Source: Pseudoalteromonas sp. S16_S37
GTDB taxonomy: Bacteria; Pseudomonadota; Gammaproteobacteria; Enterobacterales; Alteromonadaceae
Direction: 5' to 3'
Assembly: GCF_014694405.1 (NCBI RefSeq)
Contig: NZ_JAAUWV010000011.1
Location: forward strand, 1 to 64,000
Length of the DNA stretch: 64,000 nucleotides
Part shown: piece after piece, positions 9,302-17,983 of the stretch
Numbering within the stretch: the stretch's first letter is position 1
Layout of the letters: every line of letters begins with the position of its first letter
Program-made: the position numbers and the translations under genes
Notes under the pieces: generated by a model
Told to the model about the DNA's origin: nothing
The model's input: the letters and a program-made list of their open reading frames with translations, nothing else
The model's database searches: none

Positions 9302-12262
9302 ATGACAACAAAACATTTCAACAAGTCCATGCTAGCAACGAGTTTATCGCTTATTTTAGCGGGTAACTTTGCAACCAATGCAATGGCTCAAGAACAACAA
9401 GAAAATATCGAAGTTATCGAAATTTCAGGTATCAAAGGCAGTTTAATTAAATCAATGGATGTGAAGCGAAGCGCTACAGGTGTTGTAGATGCCATTACCG
9501 CCGAAGACATTGGTAAATTCCCTGATGCCAACTTAGCTGAATCACTACAACGTATTACAGGTGTGTCGATTGACCGTAGTAACAACGAAGGCAGTAAAGT
9601 TACCGTGCGTGGTATGGGACCTGAGTTTAACTTAGTGACCTTAAACGGACGTCAACTACCAACTGTTGGCGGTCGTTCATTTGATTTTGCAAATATTGCT
9701 ACCGAAGGTGTCAGTGCGGTAGAAATCTATAAAACAACTAAAGCAGATTTACCTAGTGGTGGCATTGGTGCAACCGTAAACATGCTCACCGCCAGACCGC
9801 TAACATCGCCAGGCCTTAAAGCGTCACTTGGTGTTAAGGGGGTACTAGAAACCTCAAATGAAGCAGGCGATGATATTACACCTGAAGTATCTGGTATCTA
9901 TAGCAATACCTTCAATGATGATAAATTTGGTGTGTTGTTGTCGGGTTCTTACCAAGATAGAAATAATCGTGAAGAAAAAGCGGCAATCGACAACTGGATC
10001 CCCAATGTTGACTTAAGCGCTTCACCAAACCTAGAGTTAACCGACAATAACCAGCGCTCAGATGGCGCAACTTGGTATCCTCAAAACTCAGGTTACTCTA
10101 TCAACGATAATGAGCGTACGCGTGTAAATGGTCAGCTTGTCTTGCAATATGCTGTTAGTGATGATTTTACAGCGACCGTTGACTACACCTATTCAAAATT
10201 GGAGTTTGAGTCGAATCGTAATGCGTTTGGTGTTTGGTTTAACAACGGTGGTAACGTAAAAAGTGCCACTATCAACGAAAACGGCACATACACCAATGTA
10301 GCGGAAATAGGTGGCGACTACGCAACTAACTTAAGTCGTGCCGAATATGAAAATGAGAACAAGTCTTTAGGTTTAAATCTTCAGTGGCAAGCGTCTGATT
10401 CGCTTAAATTTGAGCTTGATGCGCACGACTCTTCTGCAACTAATAAAGGTGCTGGTTTAGGTAACGATGCATTTTTGATCATCGGTAACACGTCTTGTGG
10501 ATTTTGTGATGATGCAGGAGATGCGTTTGGTCCTAATACCGCAAACATTAATGTCAAAACCAATTCGGTAGCGGGTAGCGGTGTACCTTTGTGGGGCTTT
10601 GATTTAGTAAACGGTCAAGGTAACCCTCAGGCAGAGCTAACAGGCGCTGACATGGGGTCATTGTTTGGTGCAGTGACACAAGAAGATAAAACCAATGACA
10701 TGACCCAGTTCCAGCTCAAAGGTGAGTGGGTTAACACCGAAAGCGGCTTCTTAAACAAAGTGTCTTTTGGTGCTGCGCGTACAAAAATGGAATTTAGGCA
10801 TACCACTGCTTACTCTCAAAACCTACCTGCAGGTTGGTGGAACTGGTCTGCAGTGCATTTCCCTGATGACATGTTTAATCGTGTCGCACTAGATGGTTTG
10901 TTAGACGGTTTTTCAAATGCAGGTGATAAGCCAGTTAATTACTATTTAACCGCTGATTTTGACAAGGTTCTTAATCTGTTTGAAACCATTGAAGATACGA
11001 TTGCTCCGGATATTTTTAACGACGGATGGCCAGAAGACGTTAATGGTAAATTCCAATCTGGGCCAATTGATAACGACAGTCGAGTAAAAGAAACGACCAC
11101 ATCACTTTATACGCAAGCCAATATGACCTTTGAGGTTGCACAAAGACCTTTGAATGTTTCAGTGGGTGTACGCTTTGAAAAAACTGAGATTGAATCAATG
11201 GGCTTAGAGCGCCCAGCGGTTGCCATGGAGTGGGTAAACGGTAACGAATGGGAATATGTTTACGCAACAGAACAAAGCTTCTCAGATGGCTCGGGCGATA
11301 CTGAAGAGTTCTTACCAAGCATTGATATAGATTATGAGCTAGTGGATGATGTAATCGCTCGTGCTTCATACTCACGCTCTTTGACACGTCCACCTATTGA
11401 TGCACTTGGTTCAACCAAAAACTTCGTTGGGAATCCAAAAGTAGGCCAACGTAAAGTTGAAGTTGGCAATCCTCAGTTAAAACCATATGTAGCTGATAAC
11501 TACGACGTGTCATTAGAGTACTATTATGACCAAGGCAGTTACGTTTCAGTGGGTTACTTCAATAAAAAAGTGGATAACTTCCTTGTAAATGTAACAACTA
11601 ACGAGACCATAGAAGGCCTGCGTGATGTATTTACGGGCCCACGTGCTGAAGAAGCTCGAGAGCAGTTAATCGCAGAGGGCATTCAGCCGTCAGATCAGGC
11701 TATCCACGACCGTATTAATGCCAATATGGGCGTTGAGCCTGGCACGCGTATCGGCGCTGATGAGACTGATCCGTTAGCCACCTTTGCGGTTTCTAAAGAC
11801 GTAAACTTAAGAGCATCTCGTTTATACGGATGGGAAATTGGACTACAACATATGTTTGGCGACAGTGGCTTTGGTGTACAAGCAAATGCGACTTTAGTTA
11901 ACGGTGACGTAAGCGTAAATCGTGATATCACAACGCCGCAGTTTGCGTTAGTGGGCATGAGCGATTCAGCTAACTTATCAGCGATTTACGATAAAGATGG
12001 TTTATCAGTAAGAATTTCATACAACTGGCGTGATGAATTCTTGTCAGATTTTGATCAGCACTCATCACCAGCGTTTACGGAAGCGTACTCGCAAATTGAC
12101 GTTAACGTAAACTATCAGGTAACAGAGCAGTTGACGGTGTTCTTTGAGGGCCTAAATATTACCGAAGAAACGCAACGAGTGTACGTGCGTTACCCTGAGC
12201 AGTTCTTAAATGGCGCTCAATACGGAGCGCGTTATAACTTAGGTGCGCGTTATACTTTCTAA
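9302..12262 (+). CDS. TonB-dependent receptor, sugar-locus type
   Basis: A 986-aa outer-membrane receptor for TonB-driven uptake, presumably of a beta-glucan oligosaccharide. I chose the ATG at 9302 because it starts a good signal peptide (MTTKHFNKSMLATSLS..., cleavage after NAMA near residue 29) and is preceded by GGGGA. The in-frame codon at 9233 would add 23 residues before the signal. The plug domain follows (about 45-160, with VVDAITAEDIGKFPDANLAE and VTVRGMGPEFNLVTLNGR), then a large beta-barrel that ends in the usual terminal Phe (GARYTF). Two LacI-type operators lie upstream and a terminator follows. This subfamily is typically seen with the halogenase/SapC/JmjC trio found directly downstream. 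Confidence 0.95.
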   Translation: MTTKHFNKSMLATSLSLILAGNFATNAMAQEQQENIEVIEISGIKGSLIKSMDVKRSATGVVDAITAEDIGKFPDANLAESLQRITGVSIDRSNNEGSKVTVRGMGPEFNLVTLNGRQLPTVGGRSFDFANIATEGVSAVEIYKTTKADLPSGGIGATVNMLTARPLTSPGLKASLGVKGVLETSNEAGDDITPEVSGIYSNTFNDDKFGVLLSGSYQDRNNREEKAAIDNWIPNVDLSASPNLELTDNNQRSDGATWYPQNSGYSINDNERTRVNGQLVLQYAVSDDFTATVDYTYSKLEFESNRNAFGVWFNNGGNVKSATINENGTYTNVAEIGGDYATNLSRAEYENENKSLGLNLQWQASDSLKFELDAHDSSATNKGAGLGNDAFLIIGNTSCGFCDDAGDAFGPNTANINVKTNSVAGSGVPLWGFDLVNGQGNPQAELTGADMGSLFGAVTQEDKTNDMTQFQLKGEWVNTESGFLNKVSFGAARTKMEFRHTTAYSQNLPAGWWNWSAVHFPDDMFNRVALDGLLDGFSNAGDKPVNYYLTADFDKVLNLFETIEDTIAPDIFNDGWPEDVNGKFQSGPIDNDSRVKETTTSLYTQANMTFEVAQRPLNVSVGVRFEKTEIESMGLERPAVAMEWVNGNEWEYVYATEQSFSDGSGDTEEFLPSIDIDYELVDDVIARASYSRSLTRPPIDALGSTKNFVGNPKVGQRKVEVGNPQLKPYVADNYDVSLEYYYDQGSYVSVGYFNKKVDNFLVNVTTNETIEGLRDVFTGPRAEEAREQLIAEGIQPSDQAIHDRINANMGVEPGTRIGADETDPLATFAVSKDVNLRASRLYGWEIGLQHMFGDSGFGVQANATLVNGDVSVNRDITTPQFALVGMSDSANLSAIYDKDGLSVRISYNWRDEFLSDFDQHSSPAFTEAYSQIDVNVNYQVTEQLTVFFEGLNITEETQRVYVRYPEQFLNGAQYGARYNLGARYTF

Positions 12263-12296
12263 ACTGAAACGTTTGGAATCGTACTATTATTAATTT

Positions 12297-12320
12297 AAAG
12301 CCGCACTTAATTGCGGCTTT
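12297..12320 (+). terminator. hairpin between TonB receptor and halogenase-like gene
   Basis: Arms AAAGCCGCA (12297-12305) and TGCGGCTTT (12312-12320), loop CTTAAT, then GCTTTAT. It is a probable intrinsic terminator or attenuator that lowers expression of the downstream trio relative to the receptor. Confidence 0.7.
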
Positions 12321-12344
12321 GCTTTATAAAATGTCACGAGAAAA

Positions 12345-13901
12345 ATGCATATGGCACACTCTAAACAAATAAAAAGTGTACTGATTGTTGGCGGTGGAAG
12401 CGCCGGTTGGCTAACTGCGGGTATATTGGCCGCAACGCATCGACACGAAATTGAAATAACGTTAGTTGAATCTGCCAATATAGCGATCATTGGCGTTGGT
12501 GAAGGTACATGGCCGACGATGCGCCAGACATTGGAGAAAATAGGCATAGCTGAAGGGGAGTTTATTCAAAAATGCGACGCTTCATTCAAACAGGGATCTG
12601 AATTTATAAATTGGGGTTGTGCACAGAGTCATTCGTATTATCACCCATTTTCGTTGCCAGTCGGCTTCGAGCAAGGCATTGATATGGTCACGCCTTGGCT
12701 CGATGTTAAAGATAAAGTCGATTTTGCCCATGCTGTAAGCGCCCAAGCTTACTGGTGTGATGAAAACAAAGCACCTAGGCTACCCAGCGATATGCAATTT
12801 GCGGGGAAAGCCAATTATGGCTATCACCTAAATGCAGATAAATTTGCCAAATTACTTAAAGAACACTGTACTGAGCGACTTGACGTTAAACTTGTCGTCG
12901 ATGATGTTTGCGAGGTACTTGCTGATAGCGAGGGCGATATACTGGCCGTTAAGACCACAGAGCACGGCCAATTAGTTGCTGATTTATTTATTGATTGTAC
13001 TGGCAGCAAGTCGCTTTTATTAGGTGAGCACTTTGGCATTCCTTGGTTATCGCAAAAGCATGTCTTAAAAAATGACAGCGCGGTAGCAGCCCAAGTTAGT
13101 CATAGTGAAGCGCATGCTAACATCGCGTCATGTACTAAATCAACGGCACAACCTTTTGGTTGGATCTGGGATATCGCACTGCCAACCCGCCGCGGCATTG
13201 GCTATACTTTTGCCTGTGATTATTGTGACTTTGAAGAGGCAAAACAACAACTTGCTAATTACATCACTGAACAAGGTTTAGCAGCTCCAGCGCTTGATAG
13301 TATTAGAGAAATCAAATTTAACCCAGGATTTAGAGAGAAGTTTTGGCACAATAACTGTGTTGCAATTGGCATGTCAGCGGGCTTTTTGGAGCCGCTTGAA
13401 GCGTCCGCTTTGGTTATGATCGAGTTAAGCGCGCAGTATCTTAGTGAAAACTTTCCCAAAACACGTTGCATGATGAATGTTGTGGCAAATCGCTTTAATG
13501 CTAAGTTTAGTTATCGTTGGCAACGCATCATCGACTTTTTAAAGTTGCATTATGTGCTAAGTAATCGTGAAGATACCCTTTATTGGCAAACTATGCGCGC
13601 TGAGCATATTCCACAGTCTCTGCAAGAGCTATTACTGCTTTGGCAATATCAACCACCGAAGCACGGTGATTTAGATTACATCGATGAGGTTTTTTCGCCA
13701 GCGAGTTATCAGTACGTATTGTATGGGATGGGCTTCTCACCTGCGCAATATCAGCGAGCTTCTGCAAATGTCATTACTCAACAAGAGATTAATACGCTAT
13801 TTAAGCAAGTTACGCAAAATGCCAAGCGAGGTTTGGGAACATTGCCGACAAACCGTGACTTGCTCACTAATATTGCCAAATTTGGTATTTCAACGATTTA
13901 G
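12345..13901 (+). CDS. tryptophan-halogenase-like flavoprotein
   Basis: A 518-aa protein of the flavin-dependent tryptophan halogenase family. It shows the FAD-binding GGGSAGW motif (16-22), IGVGEGTWPT (49-58), the conserved active-site lysine in ASFKQG (Lys82) and a WxWxI-type halogenase motif in GWIWDIALP (272-280). Family members use FADH2, O2 and halide to form hypohalous acid. The copies sitting beside TonB receptors in Alteromonadales and other marine bacteria have no proven substrate, so halogenation should not be assumed. It is followed at 14 bp by SapC and then the JmjC-like gene, and this trio recurs with sugar-type TonB receptors. A second ATG at 12351 is an equally possible start. 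Confidence 0.88.
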   Translation: MHMAHSKQIKSVLIVGGGSAGWLTAGILAATHRHEIEITLVESANIAIIGVGEGTWPTMRQTLEKIGIAEGEFIQKCDASFKQGSEFINWGCAQSHSYYHPFSLPVGFEQGIDMVTPWLDVKDKVDFAHAVSAQAYWCDENKAPRLPSDMQFAGKANYGYHLNADKFAKLLKEHCTERLDVKLVVDDVCEVLADSEGDILAVKTTEHGQLVADLFIDCTGSKSLLLGEHFGIPWLSQKHVLKNDSAVAAQVSHSEAHANIASCTKSTAQPFGWIWDIALPTRRGIGYTFACDYCDFEEAKQQLANYITEQGLAAPALDSIREIKFNPGFREKFWHNNCVAIGMSAGFLEPLEASALVMIELSAQYLSENFPKTRCMMNVVANRFNAKFSYRWQRIIDFLKLHYVLSNREDTLYWQTMRAEHIPQSLQELLLLWQYQPPKHGDLDYIDEVFSPASYQYVLYGMGFSPAQYQRASANVITQQEINTLFKQVTQNAKRGLGTLPTNRDLLTNIAKFGISTI

Positions 13902-13915
13902 TTAAAGGACGTTTT

Positions 13916-14620
13916 ATGAGTCAAGAGCAACTACTAGATAATATTACCCATAAAGATATCAAGATCCTTACCCAGCGTAGTGCAAGTCTTGGCGACGATG
14001 TAAGTATTACGCGGGTATTTCCGTCAGAATTTGCACAATTACAAAGTGATTACCCGATCTTTTTTAAAAAGAATGGCCAAACGGGGCAGTTTGAAGCGGT
14101 CGTTTTGCTCGGATTTAACGAGCGTGAGAATTTGTATCTAACAGACAGCGGCTGGCGGGCAGATAACATACCACTGAGCATTTTACGCCAACCCTTTTTA
14201 ATTGGATTTGTAGAAAAACAGCAAAATGGCATGCCAGTTAGCGAACCTGCGGTGCATATTGATATGTCACACCCAAGGGTGAATACACAAGAGGGAGAAG
14301 CGCTGTTTACAAGCCAAGGTGGCATGAGTGAATATTTGCAAAACGTCAATAGCATATTGTTGACCATACATAACGGGCACAGTCAAAGCCAAGCGTTTTT
14401 TACCAGTTTACTAAAGCATGAATTGTTAGAAAGTGCATTAATTAACGCTGGGGCAGATCGTTTGAGTGGCTTATATACCATCAATGAAGATACGCTTTCT
14501 CGTTTATCAGATAACGCATTGTTTGAGTTAAATAAACAAGGGTTCCTGCAGCATATTTATATGGTATTGGCGTCACTAGGTCAGCTACGAAAGCTAGTAC
14601 GAGCTAAAGAGCAGCTTTAG
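13916..14620 (+). CDS. SapC family protein
   Basis: A 234-aa cytoplasmic protein matching the SapC family (named after a Campylobacter S-layer-associated protein). It has the conserved run FPSEFAQLQSDYPIFF near 35-50 and LLGFNERENLYL near 64-75. There is no signal peptide or membrane segment. It lies between the halogenase-like and JmjC-like genes with gaps of 14 and 9 bp and an AAAGGA ribosome-binding site, so the three form one unit. The molecular function is unknown. Its constant association with TonB receptor loci suggests a role tied to uptake or modification of the imported compound, but that is inference. Confidence 0.88.
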   Translation: MSQEQLLDNITHKDIKILTQRSASLGDDVSITRVFPSEFAQLQSDYPIFFKKNGQTGQFEAVVLLGFNERENLYLTDSGWRADNIPLSILRQPFLIGFVEKQQNGMPVSEPAVHIDMSHPRVNTQEGEALFTSQGGMSEYLQNVNSILLTIHNGHSQSQAFFTSLLKHELLESALINAGADRLSGLYTINEDTLSRLSDNALFELNKQGFLQHIYMVLASLGQLRKLVRAKEQL

Positions 14621-14629
14621 GAGATACGC

Positions 14630-15643
14630 GTGTTAATTGGGCACATAAAGGAGCATAGCGAATTAAACGCACATGATATGGTTGCAACTGTTATCGCTGA
14701 GTCTAAAGCGCAAACACCTCAACCTCTGGTGTTTAGAAATGTGGTTAAGGACTGGCCAATTGTTGCAGCTGCAAATCACTCAAATGAAGCATTTTGCGAA
14801 TATCTACAAGGTTTTGATGCTGGCGTGGGGGTGTATGCCTATCAGTGCGAGGCTAAGTATAATGGACGATTTTTTTATAAAGAAAATCATAGCGAAAAAA
14901 ACTTCTCGCAAGTAAAAACACATCTTAAAGATTTATTTAATCAATTACTTAATCAAAATAGCGAAAATCAACCAAGTCTCTACATGGGGTCAACTACGTT
15001 AGGGTATTGTTTACCTAACCTTCAGCAAGATAACAATTTGCCGATGCTTGAGCTCGGGCCATTGGTGAGTATTTGGCTTGGTAATCAAAGTGAAGTGGCG
15101 GCACATTATGATGTACCAGATAATATCGCGTGCGTTGTTGCCGGCAAGCGGCAGTTTACTTTATTTGAGCCACAACTGATTGATTGCCTATACCCTGGAC
15201 CGATTGACTTTACGCCCGCTGGGCAGGTAGTCAGTATGGTTGATTTTTCTAACCCTGATCATGCTAAATATCCTAAATTTAACAACGCATTACATAGCGC
15301 AAAGTTTGTAGCGTTAGAACCCGGGGATGCAATTTACATTCCGAGCATGTGGTGGCATCACGTAAAAAGCACAGAGTCTATCAACGGTTTAATTAACTAT
15401 TGGTGGCGCCAAGGTGATGTGAATTTGGGCTTACCAACGGATGCATTGCTGCATGCAATTTTGTCTGTTGGCCATTTGCCAAGTGCGCAAAAACAGGCAT
15501 GGAAGGCGATATTTGATCATTATGTGTTTTCTGATAATACGCATCCACATATAAACCAAGATGCATTGGGAAGTTTAGGTGACATAGATGACGAGTTGGC
15601 TAGAAAGCTGCGTTGGCAAATTATTCAGAAGCTAAATAACTAG
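14630..15643 (+). CDS. cupin_8/JmjC-like Fe(II)/2-oxoglutarate oxygenase-type protein
   Basis: A 337-aa protein with a JmjC/cupin_8 fold. Candidate iron ligands are His159 and Asp161 in AAHYDVPDN and a distal histidine in the MWWHHVKS segment (243/244). YIPSMWWHH and GLINYWW are typical of the family. It starts with GTG, supported by AGGAG seven bases upstream. It is the last gene of the halogenase-SapC-JmjC trio. Homologues hydroxylate protein side chains or small molecules, but those from TonB receptor loci have no assigned substrate. It converges with the AraC-family gene, 11 bp away. Confidence 0.85.
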   Translation: MLIGHIKEHSELNAHDMVATVIAESKAQTPQPLVFRNVVKDWPIVAAANHSNEAFCEYLQGFDAGVGVYAYQCEAKYNGRFFYKENHSEKNFSQVKTHLKDLFNQLLNQNSENQPSLYMGSTTLGYCLPNLQQDNNLPMLELGPLVSIWLGNQSEVAAHYDVPDNIACVVAGKRQFTLFEPQLIDCLYPGPIDFTPAGQVVSMVDFSNPDHAKYPKFNNALHSAKFVALEPGDAIYIPSMWWHHVKSTESINGLINYWWRQGDVNLGLPTDALLHAILSVGHLPSAQKQAWKAIFDHYVFSDNTHPHINQDALGSLGDIDDELARKLRWQIIQKLNN

Positions 15644-15654
15644 GCGAAAGTACG

Positions 15655-16686
15655 CTAAGTTATCTGGGCTCTAAGCTCACTTGGGGTTTTACCCGTCCAG
15701 CGCTTAAAAGCGCGCCGAAAATTTGTAATATCACTAAAGGCCAGCGCTTGGGCTACTTGCTCATTGGAGTATCCTTGCGCTGTAATATAAATAAGAGATT
15801 GCTGCTTTTGCCACTCATCTTTGAGTAATTTAAAGCTGGTATTGTGCTGCTTTAATTTTCGCTTAAGTGTTGCACTACTCATACCCATTGCTGTTGCAAT
15901 GTGCTCGCTGGTGGCTTTAGGCATTTTTGCTATTAGAGTTGAGATATATTGTTTAAAACCTATTACTAAATTGAATGGCCTTGCTTGTTTGAGATAGTAA
16001 TAGGTCATTGCTGGTAGCGCATTGTCATGTGGTTTTAGCAACATGTTGCGGTTAACCGATACGATAAACATCGGGTGTGCGAATGAATATTGATAGCTTA
16101 AATGGCTATGAAATTGCTCTATGTGGCTAGGTTGAGCAATCGGGAATTTAATATGATATCCGTGTGACTCTTTACGTCTAGTGGTTGACTTGTTGACATG
16201 CCATTTCAGTAGGCATTCAATTAACCCAGCTAGTAACTCATAGAAAAACCCTTTAACAGAGTCACTAGGCTCCGACACTGAAAAATTAATTACAAAATGC
16301 AGCTGATTATCTCCGCGGTAGCTTTTGGCGTACATGTATGGGAATAGCTCGAATTGTAGAAGCTGGCTTACTCTAAACATTTGCTGCAAATTGGAGGCAT
16401 GCATAAGTGCTTGAAAGGCGTTACCGTGCAGGCTATGGAATAAGCGCTCAGCAAGTAAAAAGCTAATGCCATCGGCACTTAACAGCTTGCTGGTATTGCT
16501 GATAACACAATGTAATTGTGCAAAACTTATTTGTTTGGTTTGCTTATAAAGGTCGGAGTAAAATAGCTTTGAGCCGTTGAGTATCTTATCGCTTGCAACA
16601 CCGCGCTGCGCGGCCATTTCAACGATTGGTAAAATAAGCGTATGCGCATCGAAAATGGCATCTTCTACTTCATAAAACCGCGCCAT
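15655..16686 (-). CDS. AraC-family transcriptional regulator
   Basis: A 343-aa regulator. The N-terminal ~230 residues resemble the arabinose-binding-like domain of OruR/ArgR-type AraC proteins. The C-terminal double helix-turn-helix covers about 255-340, including TAMGMSSATLKRKLK and the second-helix region AQALAFSDITNFRRAFKRW. Its ATG overlaps the stop of the upstream degenerate GGDEF gene as TAATG, so the two are translationally coupled. It is divergent, across the GGDEF gene, from a TonB receptor/phosphoesterase operon, which is the plausible target. The ligand is unknown. Confidence 0.9.
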   Translation of the reverse strand: MARFYEVEDAIFDAHTLILPIVEMAAQRGVASDKILNGSKLFYSDLYKQTKQISFAQLHCVISNTSKLLSADGISFLLAERLFHSLHGNAFQALMHASNLQQMFRVSQLLQFELFPYMYAKSYRGDNQLHFVINFSVSEPSDSVKGFFYELLAGLIECLLKWHVNKSTTRRKESHGYHIKFPIAQPSHIEQFHSHLSYQYSFAHPMFIVSVNRNMLLKPHDNALPAMTYYYLKQARPFNLVIGFKQYISTLIAKMPKATSEHIATAMGMSSATLKRKLKQHNTSFKLLKDEWQKQQSLIYITAQGYSNEQVAQALAFSDITNFRRAFKRWTGKTPSELRAQIT

Positions 16687-17603
16687 TATGCCGCCGACTT
16701 CTGTGTATTTAGCTGCTCATTAATACGAGCAAGTATACCTTTTTGTTGTTCGCCTTTTTGTGCTTGCACGCATAACCAATGCACATCATTACAGCCTGAA
16801 ATTGAATCTCCTTGCGCGTAGGGCTTATGATTAGACACTCTATCTGCGACCTGACTAATTACTTGCTTTGCTGTAGTCAAATTGGTGTTGGGCATCAGTA
16901 CGATAAATCTATCGCTGGCGTATCGACAGACCAAATCTGTATCGCGTAAATTTAGTAAGATGATTTGGCCTACATCTGCAAGTAGGCTATTGGCTTTAGT
17001 GACACCATACTTAGCGTTAAACGCTGAGAAATCTTTTATATCAATCAATGCGATGCAAAACGCGATATTGTGATGATCTAACGCTAATAGCTCTTTATCT
17101 ATTTGCTGTTTCATATACTCGGCGCGGTATAAGCCACTAATAAGATCGGTTAAACCATACTCGCGATAGAAACGCTCTTTCTTTAACAGCATAAAGTTAA
17201 GTATTTGCTGTTCTTGGTACCAAAAATACATTGCAAAAGACATAAGTATCATCCCAATAAATGCCGGAAAGGCCTCAAATGCACTGAGCCAAGTATTAGC
17301 GCTATCAAAACGGTAAAATTCATCGAGGAAGTCCATAAGCATGGATATGTGCAGCGCAGATAATCCAAAAAACAACAGCAGCGTGACTTTCCCTTTAGGT
17401 CGAGACAGAAGGGTTGCGACCAACCAAAGTAAGGTCATAAAGGCAATGCCCCCTTCGCCGATGCAATCTACCCAATCTATTGTCGCAAAGCTTTTTAGTG
17501 TGCTATTGCTTATAACCGTTAGGATAGTTAATGGGATTATTACACTTAGTATTACCCATAATGATTTGTGCAATTTAAAAAAACTTTGCTGCATAACACT
17601 CAT
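16686..17603 (-). CDS. membrane protein with degenerate GGDEF domain
   Basis: A 305-aa protein from the ATG at 17603, which has AAGG six bases upstream. A longer frame from a TTG at 17708 is less likely. About six hydrophobic segments occupy residues 10-140, followed by a GGDEF-like domain (about 150-290) with LTDLISGLYRAEYM and IDIKDFSAFNAKYG. The signature GG[D/E]EF is replaced by ASDRF in RYASDRFIVLM, and the RxxD inhibitory site is not evident, so diguanylate cyclase activity is unlikely. It may sense or bind a ligand, or act as a partner for the coupled AraC regulator (TAATG overlap). Conservation of the fold without catalytic residues is seen; the regulatory role is inferred. Confidence 0.82.
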   Translation of the reverse strand: MSVMQQSFFKLHKSLWVILSVIIPLTILTVISNSTLKSFATIDWVDCIGEGGIAFMTLLWLVATLLSRPKGKVTLLLFFGLSALHISMLMDFLDEFYRFDSANTWLSAFEAFPAFIGMILMSFAMYFWYQEQQILNFMLLKKERFYREYGLTDLISGLYRAEYMKQQIDKELLALDHHNIAFCIALIDIKDFSAFNAKYGVTKANSLLADVGQIILLNLRDTDLVCRYASDRFIVLMPNTNLTTAKQVISQVADRVSNHKPYAQGDSISGCNDVHWLCVQAQKGEQQKGILARINEQLNTQKSAA

Positions 17604-17983
17604 TGATTGCCTTAATTGTCCAAATTTATATGAGGTTTTGATTATTGCCCCGATTTCACCAAGCACTTTTACATACCAAAACCAAGCTGAATGAGCAGTA
17701 TTGCTCAAAGCATATTGATAAGGCAGGGTTAAAATAGCTCATACAAGGGGACAAAATGATGACAATTAACAGGCTTTTACGTTGGATTTGGCATTAAAAC
17801 GGTAAATTCAGCTAAAAAGAGGGGGTCAAAATGGCTCAAAACCCTCATAAATCGTTCGAATTAATGCAAATTTCGAGGTCTTGTTAACCCGCTGAAATAT
17901 TTCTTACATATCAATTCTCTATTGTTCGGTGCCGTCGTAGCAAACAGCTGTTTGTAAAATTACCGTGTAACTAGAGAGTAGCA
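17604..17983. other. divergent intergenic region upstream of second TonB receptor
   Basis: 380 bp between the degenerate GGDEF gene (minus) and the TonB receptor (plus). It must hold the promoters of both operons and probably the AraC-family binding site. I see no LacI-type operator, no TTGCA-N3-TGCAA palindrome and no convincing Pho box, and no clear -35/-10 pair that I would defend. Confidence 0.4.

Noticed and set aside
17603..17708. TTG start extending the degenerate GGDEF protein by 35 residues
   Set aside because: The ATG at 17603 has AAGG at good spacing and precedes the first membrane segments directly.
17884..17983. Pho box before the second TonB receptor
   Set aside because: The nearby phosphoesterase made this attractive, but no pair of CTGTCAT-like repeats with the correct spacing is visible.
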